A DNA stretch of 7,683 nt from CAZLMF01 sp964560565 (GTDB lineage Bacteria > Bacillota > Clostridia > Oscillospirales > Ruminococcaceae). A program made the position numbers and the translations under genes. A model generated the notes under the pieces. It saw only the letters and a program-made list of their open reading frames with translations. It ran no database searches and was not told the DNA's origin. The stretch is taken from assembly GCA_964560565.1 (NCBI GenBank), contig CAZLMF010000075.1:1-7683 (forward strand). Direction: 5' to 3'. Within the stretch, counting starts at the first letter, position 1. Every line of letters begins with the position of its first letter. Of the stretch, positions 1-6,713 are shown one piece after another.

Positions 1-11
1 GCTACGCCCCG
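1..11 (-). tRNA. Probable 5' end of a tRNA-Pro gene, cut by the left edge
   Basis: Read on the minus strand, the last 11 bases of the window are CGGGGCGTAGC. This fits the start of a tRNA: a 7-base acceptor strand (CGGGGCG), then T8, A9 and the G10-C11 start of the D stem. A C at position 1 followed by GGGG is characteristic of bacterial tRNA-Pro, so that is the likeliest identity by recall of the family. It lies about 35 bases downstream of the predicted start of a consensus promoter (53-81), a normal distance for a tRNA precursor leader trimmed by RNase P. Only 11 bases are visible, so the cloverleaf and anticodon cannot be checked. The main alternative is the GGGG... 5' end of a tmRNA (ssrA) or another stable RNA. 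Confidence 0.5.
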
Positions 12-52
12 TTTGCCATATTCCCACAGTATACCGTTTTGACAGCTTTTTA

Positions 53-81
53 ATTATACCCTAACTTATTCAGATTGTCAA
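53..81 (-). promoter_or_regulatory. Perfect consensus sigma-A promoter reading toward the left edge
   Basis: On the minus strand, TTGACA (76-81) is followed by a 17-base spacer and TATAAT (53-58). Both hexamers and the spacing are exact consensus. Transcription would begin near 46-47 and leave the window at position 1. It lies beyond the terminator of the preceding operon and has no open reading frame after it inside the window, which suits a stable-RNA gene. Such a perfect promoter is typical of tRNA and rRNA units. Confidence 0.85.
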
Positions 82-104
82 TAGCATTGTTAGAAAATAT
101 TCTT
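82..104 (-). promoter_or_regulatory. UP-element-like AT-rich tract upstream of the promoter
   Basis: On the minus strand, just upstream of the -35 box, the stretch AAGAATATTTT (94-104) matches the distal half of the known UP-element consensus (AAAWWTWTTTT) at 10 of 11 positions. It is followed by CTA and then ACA, close to the proximal NNNAAA half. The whole element sits about two bases further from the -35 box than the ideal. UP elements bind the alpha C-terminal domains of RNA polymerase and are common at stable-RNA promoters. The match is by eye, and AT-rich intergenic DNA gives such matches by chance. Confidence 0.45.
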
Positions 105-122
105 CCTCTTAGGTCGATTAAT

Positions 123-152
123 TTAAAAGCCACGCTTAAACGTGGCTTTTAA
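123..152 (-). terminator. Intrinsic terminator after the AI-2E family gene (bidirectional form)
   Basis: A perfect inverted repeat pairs AAAAGCCACG (125-134) with CGTGGCTTTT (141-150) around the 6-base loop 135-140. Two more T-A pairs extend it to 123-152. On the minus strand the stem ends in TTTT followed by AAAT. The structure begins about 20 bases past the TAA stop of the transporter gene at 172-174, the expected place for the end of the operon. Because the A and T runs are symmetrical it could also stop plus-strand transcription. The U-tract is short and partly inside the stem, so efficiency may be moderate. Confidence 0.8.
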
Positions 153-171
153 TACAGACAAGCTTTTCTCT

Positions 172-1425
172 TTAGTTTAAATTCATGCTTGTAGGTTCAT
201 CCGGGAGCTTTCCTTTTGGACCTTTTGGTACATCATACTTATCCATAGAGCCACTATACTCCGAGGTTTCCACTGGCATATTCTTTTTTGCCAAAACCTT
301 CTCTATAATCGCACGAACAAGCATATAGATAACAGCAAATACAGGAACTGCAACAAGCATCCCAAATACTCCGAATAGTCCTCCGCCTAAGAATAAGGCA
401 AATAATACCCAAAATGCTGGAAGTCCTGTGCTGTCGCCTTGAATTCTCGGCACTAGGATGTTGCCGTCAAGCTGTTGCAAAACTATAATAAATATTAAAA
501 ACCATATTGTCTTTATCGGGTCCACCATGAATACCAAAAATGCACTCGGTACTGCGCCTATAAAAGGGCCGAAAAACGGAATAATGTTTGTTACCGCTAT
601 AAGCACGCTTATTAGTATGCTATACGGAATCTGGAGGATTGATGTGCCGATAAAGCATATCATGCCAACTATGAGCGCATCCAGTAAAACGCCTGTGATT
701 GACCTTGTAAATACCTTATGCGCCTTTTGATATTGGCGAAGTAACCTAATGCAAAAACTGTTTGGGAATATTGCAAACATAACTTTTTTGCCCTGTGCTA
801 GGAAGGATTCCTTGCTAAAAAGCAGATAAACTGAAACGATAATTCCAAGAACAAAGTTTTTTATGCCTGTTATTACACCTAAAATGCCCGATGTGAGCTT
901 GCTGAGCATAGAAGGCACACTGCCTTGAATCCAATCGATAATTCTATCAATGTATTTGCTGATCTCACTTAATGCTTGTTTTACAATCTCGTCAAGCTGG
1001 TCGTTATTGTTTGTAAAATCCGTTACCCACTTGGTAACATTCACATAATAGGTTTTAAGGTTGCTGCCGAGCATTACTACGCTTCTTAATAGCTCGGGGA
1101 GGATTACTGCAATAATTGCCGATATCACAAGAAGTGTAATTAAAAGTGTTGTGGTTATGCTTAGGGCGCGGACAAGCTTTGGTCTAGGCTTTTTCTTGAA
1201 CATTTTACGAAAGCATTTACGCTCAAAAAAACTCATTACCGGGTTTAGCAGATAAGCAATTACTATACCCACGATAATCGGCATAAGAATATCAATTATT
1301 CTAGCGACTACACCAAGCAGGTAGTTAATTCGTAAAATCCCAATAGCCAGTACCACGCAAATAGCCAAAACAATTATGACATACATGGCAATGGTGTTAT
1401 ATTTACGATTCCAGTCAATTTTCAT
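172..1425 (-). CDS. AI-2E/PerM family transporter-like membrane protein
   Basis: This 417-residue protein is a polytopic inner-membrane protein of the AI-2E transporter (PerM/YtvI, PF01594) family. Hydrophobic segments lie near residues 13-32, 36-60, 86-110, 174-204, 244-265, 268-297, 306-325 and 340-373. A more hydrophilic stretch near 115-172 sits between the first three and the rest, the usual layout. Family-typical motifs are NIIPFFGPFIGAVPS (about 280-294) and DGNILVPRIQG (about 330-340). The ATG start has the G-run GGGGGG (1433-1438) seven bases upstream. The C-terminal tail (about 383-417) is polar and rich in Lys, Pro and Gly. Members have been linked to autoinducer-2 export or sodium/proton exchange, but the substrate of most is unknown and nothing here decides it. 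The gene follows mfd by 54 bases and ends just before a terminator, so it is the last gene of the run, possibly with its own promoter. Confidence 0.9.
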   Translation of the reverse strand: MKIDWNRKYNTIAMYVIIVLAICVVLAIGILRINYLLGVVARIIDILMPIIVGIVIAYLLNPVMSFFERKCFRKMFKKKPRPKLVRALSITTTLLITLLVISAIIAVILPELLRSVVMLGSNLKTYYVNVTKWVTDFTNNNDQLDEIVKQALSEISKYIDRIIDWIQGSVPSMLSKLTSGILGVITGIKNFVLGIIVSVYLLFSKESFLAQGKKVMFAIFPNSFCIRLLRQYQKAHKVFTRSITGVLLDALIVGMICFIGTSILQIPYSILISVLIAVTNIIPFFGPFIGAVPSAFLVFMVDPIKTIWFLIFIIVLQQLDGNILVPRIQGDSTGLPAFWVLFALFLGGGLFGVFGMLVAVPVFAVIYMLVRAIIEKVLAKKNMPVETSEYSGSMDKYDVPKGPKGKLPDEPTSMNLN

Positions 1426-1447
1426 TTATCTACCCCCCAATAAATTT

Positions 1448-1453
1448 ATTATA
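1448..1453 (-). promoter_or_regulatory. Possible -10 box for the AI-2E family gene
   Basis: A perfect TATAAT lies on the minus strand between the mfd stop and the transporter start. Transcription from it would begin near 1441, just upstream of the G-run ribosome binding site. The sequence 17 bases upstream (TAGTAT, 1471-1476) is a poor -35 box, and there is no TGn extension, so the promoter may be weak, activator-dependent or a chance match in AT-rich DNA. Confidence 0.35.
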
Positions 1454-1456
1454 CAG

Positions 1457-1476
1457 TAGTATTGGCGAAAATACTA
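1457..1476. repeat. Short inverted repeat upstream of the AI-2E family gene
   Basis: TAGTATT (1457-1463) and AATACTA (1470-1476) form a perfect 7-bp inverted repeat around a 6-base centre. It lies between the mfd stop and the TATAAT element, covering the spacer and -35 area of the possible promoter. It could be an operator or a weak hairpin. With one G-C pair and no following T-run it is unlikely to be a terminator. Confidence 0.3.
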
Positions 1477-1479
1477 GTC

Positions 1480-4400
1480 TTACTCAAAATTATTACCAGA
1501 TAATACTTCGAGCACTTCGCGCATAATTCTCAGCGGATCTTCGCCCGTCAGACGTAAGCTTATATTTGTCCGCTTTAGGCTGTTGAGCATTACCCTACCC
1601 TTGTACTTTTCCGAAAGCTTTACAACCTGCTCAATGCTGGGTTGTTCAACAAAAAACAGCATAGTGTCGTCCCTTTGGGTGATTTCGGTCATGCCAAGTG
1701 CATTTGCCATGTTGCGCATTAACGCAACCTCCACAAGCCCTGTTACCGACTTTGGCGGCTCGCCATAGCGGTCGATTAGCTCGTCGATTACATCTAAACC
1801 GTCCTCCCGTGTGCGAACGCTTGCAAGCTTGCGGTAAACGTCAATTCGCTGGGCGGGACTTTCAATGTAGGTTTCGGGGATATGAGCATCGACACGCAGG
1901 TCAATAAGGCAGTCCGTTTCCGCCCTTGCAGGTGCTTCTCCCTTTTGCTCGGCTACAGCATCGTTAAGTAGGCGCAGGTATAAATCGTATCCCACCGACT
2001 CCATGTGACCATGCTGTCTAGCCCCTAGAATTGAGCCTGCTCCGCGGATTTCCATATCCCTAAGGGCTATCCTAAAGCCTGAGCCAAAAGCGGTGAACTC
2101 ACGAATTGCAGAAAGACGTTTTGCGGCAATTTCTGTAAGCACCTTGCCTCGTTTAAATGTGAAATAGGCATAAGCTCGGCGATTTATGCGCCCTACTCTG
2201 CCACGCAGCTGATAAAGCTGCGCAAGTCCCATATTGTCAGCATCCTCTATAATAAGAGTGTTGCAGTTTTGAACGTCAACACCTGTTTCAATGAGGGTTG
2301 TACATACTAAAATATCAATTTCCTTTTCGAGAAGCTGCTGCCATACCTTTAGCAATTCCTCCTCACCCATTCTGCCGTGGGCAATTCCAATTCTTGCTTG
2401 GGGGACAACATCGTGCACCCTTTGAGCACAGCCCTCAATAGATTCTATGCGGTTATGGATATAGTAGACCTGACCGCCACGGCGCAATTCCTTGGTAATG
2501 GCTTGACCTATTATGCCCATGTCATGCTCTATGACATAGGTTTGAATAGGGTGCCTGTCCTGTGGAGGCTCATCTATAACACTCATGTCCCTAATGCCGC
2601 TCATTGCCATATTTAGTGTGCGTGGAATTGGGGTAGCAGAAAGTGTCAGCACGTCAACATTGACAAAAGATTGCTTAAAGCGCTCCTTATGGGTAACACC
2701 GAAGCGTTGTTCCTCATCTATTACCACAAGCCCTAAGTCCTTAAACTTAACATCGTCCTGCACAAGCCTATGTGTGCCTACAACAATGTCTATCTCTCCT
2801 GTTTCAAGCTTTTTAAGTATTTGCTTTTGCTGTTTGGCATTGCGAAAGCGTGAAAGAAGTTCCACCTTTACAGGGAATGCCTCCATGCGCTTAGTCATAG
2901 TTTGGTAGTGCTGCCATGCAAGGACGGTGGTAGGGACTAGAATTGCGCACTGTTTGCCGTCAAGCACGCATTTGAATGCCCCACGCAGTGCAACCTCGGT
3001 TTTGCCAAAGCCCACATCTCCGCATAGAAGTCTATCCATTGGTACTGGATTTTGCATATCTGATTTGATTTCATTTATTGAACGCAGCTGGTCATCGGTT
3101 TCTTGGTAGGGAAAATGGTCTTCGAATTGACGCTGCCATTCGTTGTCCTCGCTAAAGGCAAAGCCCTTTGAAGCCATACGCTTTGCATATAGTCGGATTA
3201 GCTCATCTGCTATTTCCTTAACTGCCGCCTTTACCCTACTGCGGGTTTTCTGCCATTCGGCAGAGTTTAACTTGTTAAGCTTAACACGGCTGTCATCTTT
3301 TGGGCCAATGTACTTTGCAACCATATCAAGCTGAGTGACAGGTACATAAAGGGTATCCGTACCTGCGTAGCCTATTTTAATGTAGTCCTTTACTATGCCT
3401 TGCAGTTCAAGCTTTTGTATTCCCTCATATCTGCCGATACCGTGGGAAACATGCACCATAAGGTCCCCTACCTCAATGTCGGATAAGCTTCGTATTTCCT
3501 CCCCACGCTTGCGTTTAATGGGTTTTCTTTCAGTTGCGACAGCTTTAGCGTGGGTGATTACCGCAATGCGTGAGTGGGGGTATTCATAGCCTGCGGAAAG
3601 AGTGCCCCCTGTGACCTGCACTCTTCCTAGGGAAAGCCGTTTAGGCTTTTGGATATAGTCGGCAGGTGTCCCTTGCGCGCTTAAATCCTCGGCTAATATC
3701 TTTGCAGCCTTATCCGTTCCGGCAAAGACTAGGCAGGATACTCCCCTGCCCAGCAGACTTTGCAAGTCCTCCTGCAAAAGCTTTAGCTCCCCTCCCCATA
3801 CGGAGGTTTGGATGGCGTTTACGCTAATTAGTTGGCTGAGTCTTAGTTCGGCGGAGCTTCTTGCGAATAAATCCATGTAAACAAGTCGGCGGTGCTCCAT
3901 TATAGATTGCAGCTCACCAAATTCCATATATACACGTTCTAAGCCCTTGCATAATATGCCCTGCTCGAAAAGCTCTTTAATTTCTTCGCAATGGCGGCTC
4001 AAAACTCCACGGGCATTGCCCTTTGTGTTGGCAAGCTCGCACATTATAACAGTTTCACCGATGTAGTCAAAGATTGTAGCAGGGGTTCCGTAGGCAAGGG
4101 AGAGATATTTATCTATATCGGGCAGATGTAAACCGCTTTTTAAGCGGTCACAATCATTGAGTAACCTTTGCCTGACCTGCTCAGACTGCTTGCCCTTTAT
4201 TGTCTTTGTAAAAGCTTCAATGCTTTCGATTGCCTGTAAAGGGGTGCTAAAAAGCACCTCCTGTGCAGGTGGGATTGAAATTTTCTTTAGACTTTCACCA
4301 CGTCTTTGTGTTTGCACATCAAAGTAGTTTAATTGGTCAATTTCGTCGCCCCATAGTTCGATGCGAACAGGGTTTTTCTCGGAAACGGGGAAAATGTCAA

Positions 4401-4950
4401 CGATTTGCCCACGCAAGCTAAACTGCCCTGCACCCTCCACAAGCTCCGTCCTTGAATAGCCTGCGGAAATAAGGTTGTTTGCTAAGTTTGCAGTTTGCAG
4501 CTCCTCGTCCTTTTTTATGGTAAGTGTAAACTGCTCTAGCTTATCCTTGGGAATAGTCAGCTGAAGTGCAGCTTCAATGCCTGCAATAACGATAGCAGGC
4601 TTTCCTGTGCAAAGGTTTGAAAGCACTCCTATGCGCTTATGCTCGTACTCATGCGAGGATACTTCAACAGGGGTAAGGTTGAAATCCTTGGCAGGGTATA
4701 CCGCCGCTATATCCGCACTTAGCATACAGTTAATATCATCGCATAAGCGGTTAGCAGATGCCTCGTCCTCGGTTATTACAAGCGTTGCGCCATGGGATGC
4801 GGATAATTCTTGGTTTAATGCGGCGATAAAATGCGCCTTGTGTATAGCAGAAACGCCCGTCACCTCACAGGGGGTGTGTCCCTCCCTGATTGCGGTGGCA
4901 AGCTTTTGCCATTCGTCTATTAGTTGCGCTGAATGATGGAAAATGTCCAT
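1480..4950 (-). CDS. mfd: Transcription-repair coupling factor Mfd
   Basis: This 1156-residue protein is a full-length Mfd, the ATP-driven DNA translocase that pushes stalled RNA polymerase off DNA and recruits UvrA for strand-specific excision repair. The N-terminal part (to about 350) is the UvrB-like region. The RNA-polymerase-interacting domain is at about 489-560 (GDLMVHVSHGIGRYEG onward). The helicase motor follows: Walker A GDVGFGKT (644-651), Walker B DEEQ (745-748), motif III SATPIPRT (771-778) and motif VI QLRGRVGR (914-921). The TRG translocation region is at about 925-980 (FGSGFRIALRDMEIRGAG), and the C-terminal regulatory domain ends in NNFE. No catalytic motif is missing. The start ATG has an in-frame TAA three codons upstream, so the protein cannot begin earlier. 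Its ribosome site is weak (AAAGG, 13 bases away), and pth ends 24 bases upstream, so translation may be partly coupled to pth. Confidence 0.98.
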   Translation of the reverse strand: MDIFHHSAQLIDEWQKLATAIREGHTPCEVTGVSAIHKAHFIAALNQELSASHGATLVITEDEASANRLCDDINCMLSADIAAVYPAKDFNLTPVEVSSHEYEHKRIGVLSNLCTGKPAIVIAGIEAALQLTIPKDKLEQFTLTIKKDEELQTANLANNLISAGYSRTELVEGAGQFSLRGQIVDIFPVSEKNPVRIELWGDEIDQLNYFDVQTQRRGESLKKISIPPAQEVLFSTPLQAIESIEAFTKTIKGKQSEQVRQRLLNDCDRLKSGLHLPDIDKYLSLAYGTPATIFDYIGETVIMCELANTKGNARGVLSRHCEEIKELFEQGILCKGLERVYMEFGELQSIMEHRRLVYMDLFARSSAELRLSQLISVNAIQTSVWGGELKLLQEDLQSLLGRGVSCLVFAGTDKAAKILAEDLSAQGTPADYIQKPKRLSLGRVQVTGGTLSAGYEYPHSRIAVITHAKAVATERKPIKRKRGEEIRSLSDIEVGDLMVHVSHGIGRYEGIQKLELQGIVKDYIKIGYAGTDTLYVPVTQLDMVAKYIGPKDDSRVKLNKLNSAEWQKTRSRVKAAVKEIADELIRLYAKRMASKGFAFSEDNEWQRQFEDHFPYQETDDQLRSINEIKSDMQNPVPMDRLLCGDVGFGKTEVALRGAFKCVLDGKQCAILVPTTVLAWQHYQTMTKRMEAFPVKVELLSRFRNAKQQKQILKKLETGEIDIVVGTHRLVQDDVKFKDLGLVVIDEEQRFGVTHKERFKQSFVNVDVLTLSATPIPRTLNMAMSGIRDMSVIDEPPQDRHPIQTYVIEHDMGIIGQAITKELRRGGQVYYIHNRIESIEGCAQRVHDVVPQARIGIAHGRMGEEELLKVWQQLLEKEIDILVCTTLIETGVDVQNCNTLIIEDADNMGLAQLYQLRGRVGRINRRAYAYFTFKRGKVLTEIAAKRLSAIREFTAFGSGFRIALRDMEIRGAGSILGARQHGHMESVGYDLYLRLLNDAVAEQKGEAPARAETDCLIDLRVDAHIPETYIESPAQRIDVYRKLASVRTREDGLDVIDELIDRYGEPPKSVTGLVEVALMRNMANALGMTEITQRDDTMLFFVEQPSIEQVVKLSEKYKGRVMLNSLKRTNISLRLTGEDPLRIMREVLEVLSGNNFE

Positions 4951-4974
4951 TGAAGATTATGTGCCTTTCTTTAT

Positions 4975-5595
4975 CTAGTTATTGTATTGATTCATTGCTT
5001 TGTCAATTTCGCCCTTTGCAATAAGCTCGCAAGCGGAAACCGATGCGCTAAGTGCGACTTGCAGTTGTTCACCCTCGGGCTTTGTGAACTTCGATAAAAC
5101 CCATGCTGCAAGGTCGTAATCGGAATGCGGCTTTGCCCCAATGCCGATTTTCACACGAGGAAAATCATCCTTACCAGTCAAGTATATTATGCTTTTTATG
5201 CCGTTATGACCGCCGTCGGAGCCTTTGCGCCTAATGCGCAGCTTGCCGGGGTCAAGGGATACATCGTCAAATATGACTATCAGCTTATCGGTGGGGACTT
5301 TGTAGAAGTTTAACGCTTCCACTACCGCTTCACCGCTGTTGTTCATGTAGGTGGACGGTTTCATAAGCAGGCAACGCTTGCCTGCAAGCATAACATCGCC
5401 GCATAAGGACTTGAATTTAATCTGCTTAAGGCTTGTATCAAAGCGATTTGCAAGGGTGTCCACCGCCATGAATCCAGCATTGTGGCGGGTGTTCTCATAC
5501 TTTGAGCCGGGGTTGCCAAGCCCGACAATTATATATTCAACCTGTCCTGTTGGGGCAGGCTTTTGTAGCTGTTTAAAAACGTCGAAAATGCTCAT
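4975..5595 (-). CDS. pth: Peptidyl-tRNA hydrolase
   Basis: This 206-residue cytosolic enzyme cleaves the ester bond of peptidyl-tRNAs that drop off ribosomes, so the tRNA can be reused. All known active-site positions of the bacterial Pth family are visible: Asn28 in GLGNPG, catalytic His38 in TRHNAGF, Asn86 in YMNNSG, Asp111 in FDDVSLDPG and Asn131 in GGHNG. They correspond to Asn10, His20, Asn68, Asp93 and Asn114 of the E. coli enzyme. The protein has about 18 more residues at the N-terminus than E. coli Pth (MSIFDVFKQLQKPAPTG...). The chosen ATG is supported by AAAGGAG (5602-5608) six bases upstream, and there is no ATG or GTG immediately before the conserved core, so the extension looks real. 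In B. subtilis this gene is also called spoVC. It lies between prs and mfd, as in other Bacillota. Confidence 0.97.
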   Translation of the reverse strand: MSIFDVFKQLQKPAPTGQVEYIIVGLGNPGSKYENTRHNAGFMAVDTLANRFDTSLKQIKFKSLCGDVMLAGKRCLLMKPSTYMNNSGEAVVEALNFYKVPTDKLIVIFDDVSLDPGKLRIRRKGSDGGHNGIKSIIYLTGKDDFPRVKIGIGAKPHSDYDLAAWVLSKFTKPEGEQLQVALSASVSACELIAKGEIDKAMNQYNN

Positions 5596-5630
5596 TTTAC
5601 ACTCCTTTGAAAATGCAATATAAAGGGGTA

Positions 5631-5658
5631 TATGCCCATGCTATCGCACATGGGCATA
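5631..5658 (-). repeat. Perfect 10-bp intercistronic hairpin between prs and pth
   Basis: TATGCCCATG (5631-5640) and CATGGGCATA (5649-5658) are exact reverse complements around an 8-base loop (5641-5648). The stem is half G-C and should be stable in the prs-pth transcript. It starts about 25 bases after the prs stop and ends about 35 bases before the pth start. On the minus strand the stem is followed by TACCCCTTTATATT, not a clean T-run, so it is a poor intrinsic terminator. It may be an attenuating or mRNA-processing/stabilising structure. Confidence 0.7.
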
Positions 5659-5683
5659 ATATACGCTTATTGGGTTGTAATCT

Positions 5684-6646
5684 CTAGTTGAAAAGCGGAC
5701 TTACAGGACGGTCGGAGTAAATGCGCTCGATTGCTTGCGCAAATACAGGAGCGGCTGAAAGAACTGTGATCTTATCCGCGCGCTTTTCGTCAGGAATAGC
5801 GATTGTATCAAGAAGGATCATATCCTCAATATATGAGTTTTGAATACGTTCGATTGCAGGGCCTGACAGTACACCGTGAGTAGCGCATGCATATACCTGC
5901 TTTGCGCCGCCCTTTTCTATGAGGGCTTGTGCAGCATTGCAAAGAGTACCTGCTGTATCCACAACGTCATCGCAAATTATTGCTGTTTTCCCCTTAACGT
6001 CGCCGATAATGTTCATAACCTCGGATACGTTAGCCTTTTGACGGCGCTTGTCAATGATTGCAAGGGAACAGTCAAAGCGTGCGGCAAAGTTGCGAGCACG
6101 GGTAACTGAGCCTAGGTCGGGGGAAACTGCAACTATATCTTGCTTTAGTCCGCCGAACTTTTCTTTAAAATAGGGGATTAAAATCGGCACACCAAGCAAA
6201 TGGTCAACAGGGATATTGAAAAATCCTTGAATTTGAGGTGCGTGCAAATCCATTGTAAGTAGTCTGTCAGCACCTGCGACTGTTATAAGATCCGCCACAA
6301 GCTTCGCTGAAATGGGGTCACGTGCCTTTGCTTTTCTGTCCTGTCGTGCGTAACCAAAATAAGGAATGACAGCTGTAATTCGTCCTGCCGATGCACGCTT
6401 GAATGCATCAATCATTATGAGCAACTCCATAATGTTGTTGTTGACAGGATAGCTAGTCGACTGAACCACAAATACATCTGAGCCTCTAACAGACTCCCTT
6501 ATAGATACCGAAATTTCACCGTCACTAAAGGTGCTTACTTCGCTCATTCCAACCGGCAACCCAAGCTCTTGAGCAATTTGAGTTGCAACCTTTGGATTTG
6601 AGTTCGCGGTGAAGATCTTGATATCCTTACCATGCAAGTTCATCAT
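5684..6646 (-). CDS. prs: Ribose-phosphate pyrophosphokinase (PRPP synthetase)
   Basis: This 320-residue protein is a class I PRPP synthetase. It transfers pyrophosphate from ATP to ribose 5-phosphate, giving PRPP for purine, pyrimidine, NAD, histidine and tryptophan synthesis. Visible signatures are FSDGEISVSI (40-49), the ATP-site region YFGYARQDRK (96-105), DLHAPQIQGFF (133-143, with His135), the flexible-loop region KRRQKANVSEVM (about 200-211) and the ribose-phosphate loop DDVVDTAGT (226-234). Length and ending (VSPLFN) are normal for the family. These enzymes usually need Mg2+ and phosphate and are inhibited by ADP. Two ATG codons stand in tandem at the start: GGAGG (6652-6656) is 5 bases before the first and 8 before the second, so the true start may be residue 2. 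It follows glmU by 67 bases, the standard order in Bacillota. Confidence 0.98.
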   Translation of the reverse strand: MMNLHGKDIKIFTANSNPKVATQIAQELGLPVGMSEVSTFSDGEISVSIRESVRGSDVFVVQSTSYPVNNNIMELLIMIDAFKRASAGRITAVIPYFGYARQDRKAKARDPISAKLVADLITVAGADRLLTMDLHAPQIQGFFNIPVDHLLGVPILIPYFKEKFGGLKQDIVAVSPDLGSVTRARNFAARFDCSLAIIDKRRQKANVSEVMNIIGDVKGKTAIICDDVVDTAGTLCNAAQALIEKGGAKQVYACATHGVLSGPAIERIQNSYIEDMILLDTIAIPDEKRADKITVLSAAPVFAQAIERIYSDRPVSPLFN

Positions 6647-6650
6647 TTAA

Positions 6651-6656
6651 ACCTCC
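6651..6656 (-). promoter_or_regulatory. Strong ribosome binding site of prs, facing two tandem ATG codons
   Basis: GGAGGT on the minus strand is a near-perfect Shine-Dalgarno. The first ATG (6644-6646) is four bases downstream and the second (6641-6643) seven. The spacing favours the second ATG as the main start, with only one residue of difference. Confidence 0.75.
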
Positions 6657-6713
6657 GTAATTTTAAGTACTTCCTCTTCTTCCTTTAACTCTCCATTTTG
6701 TTTGCTTTGCACT

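Noticed and set aside
39..44. TTGACA on the plus strand as a -35 box
   Set aside because: At 16 to 18 bases downstream there is no acceptable -10 box (TAACTT at best), and no plus-strand gene follows.
1457..1476. Terminator after mfd
   Set aside because: The stem has only one G-C pair and no T-run follows on the minus strand.
2585..2908. 107-codon open frame on the plus strand inside mfd
   Set aside because: It lies wholly antisense to the conserved helicase region of mfd, has Ser/Thr-rich low-complexity content typical of antisense frames, and shows no recognisable domain.
4577..4936. 119-codon open frame on the plus strand inside the 5' part of mfd
   Set aside because: It is antisense to a conserved gene, matches no family I know, and its frame is explained by the codon use of mfd.
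6647..6713. Possible promoter for prs in the glmU-prs gap (TAAAAT)
   Set aside because: The -35 candidate (TTAAAG) is poor and the purine-rich gap makes chance matches likely. Read-through from glmU is simpler.
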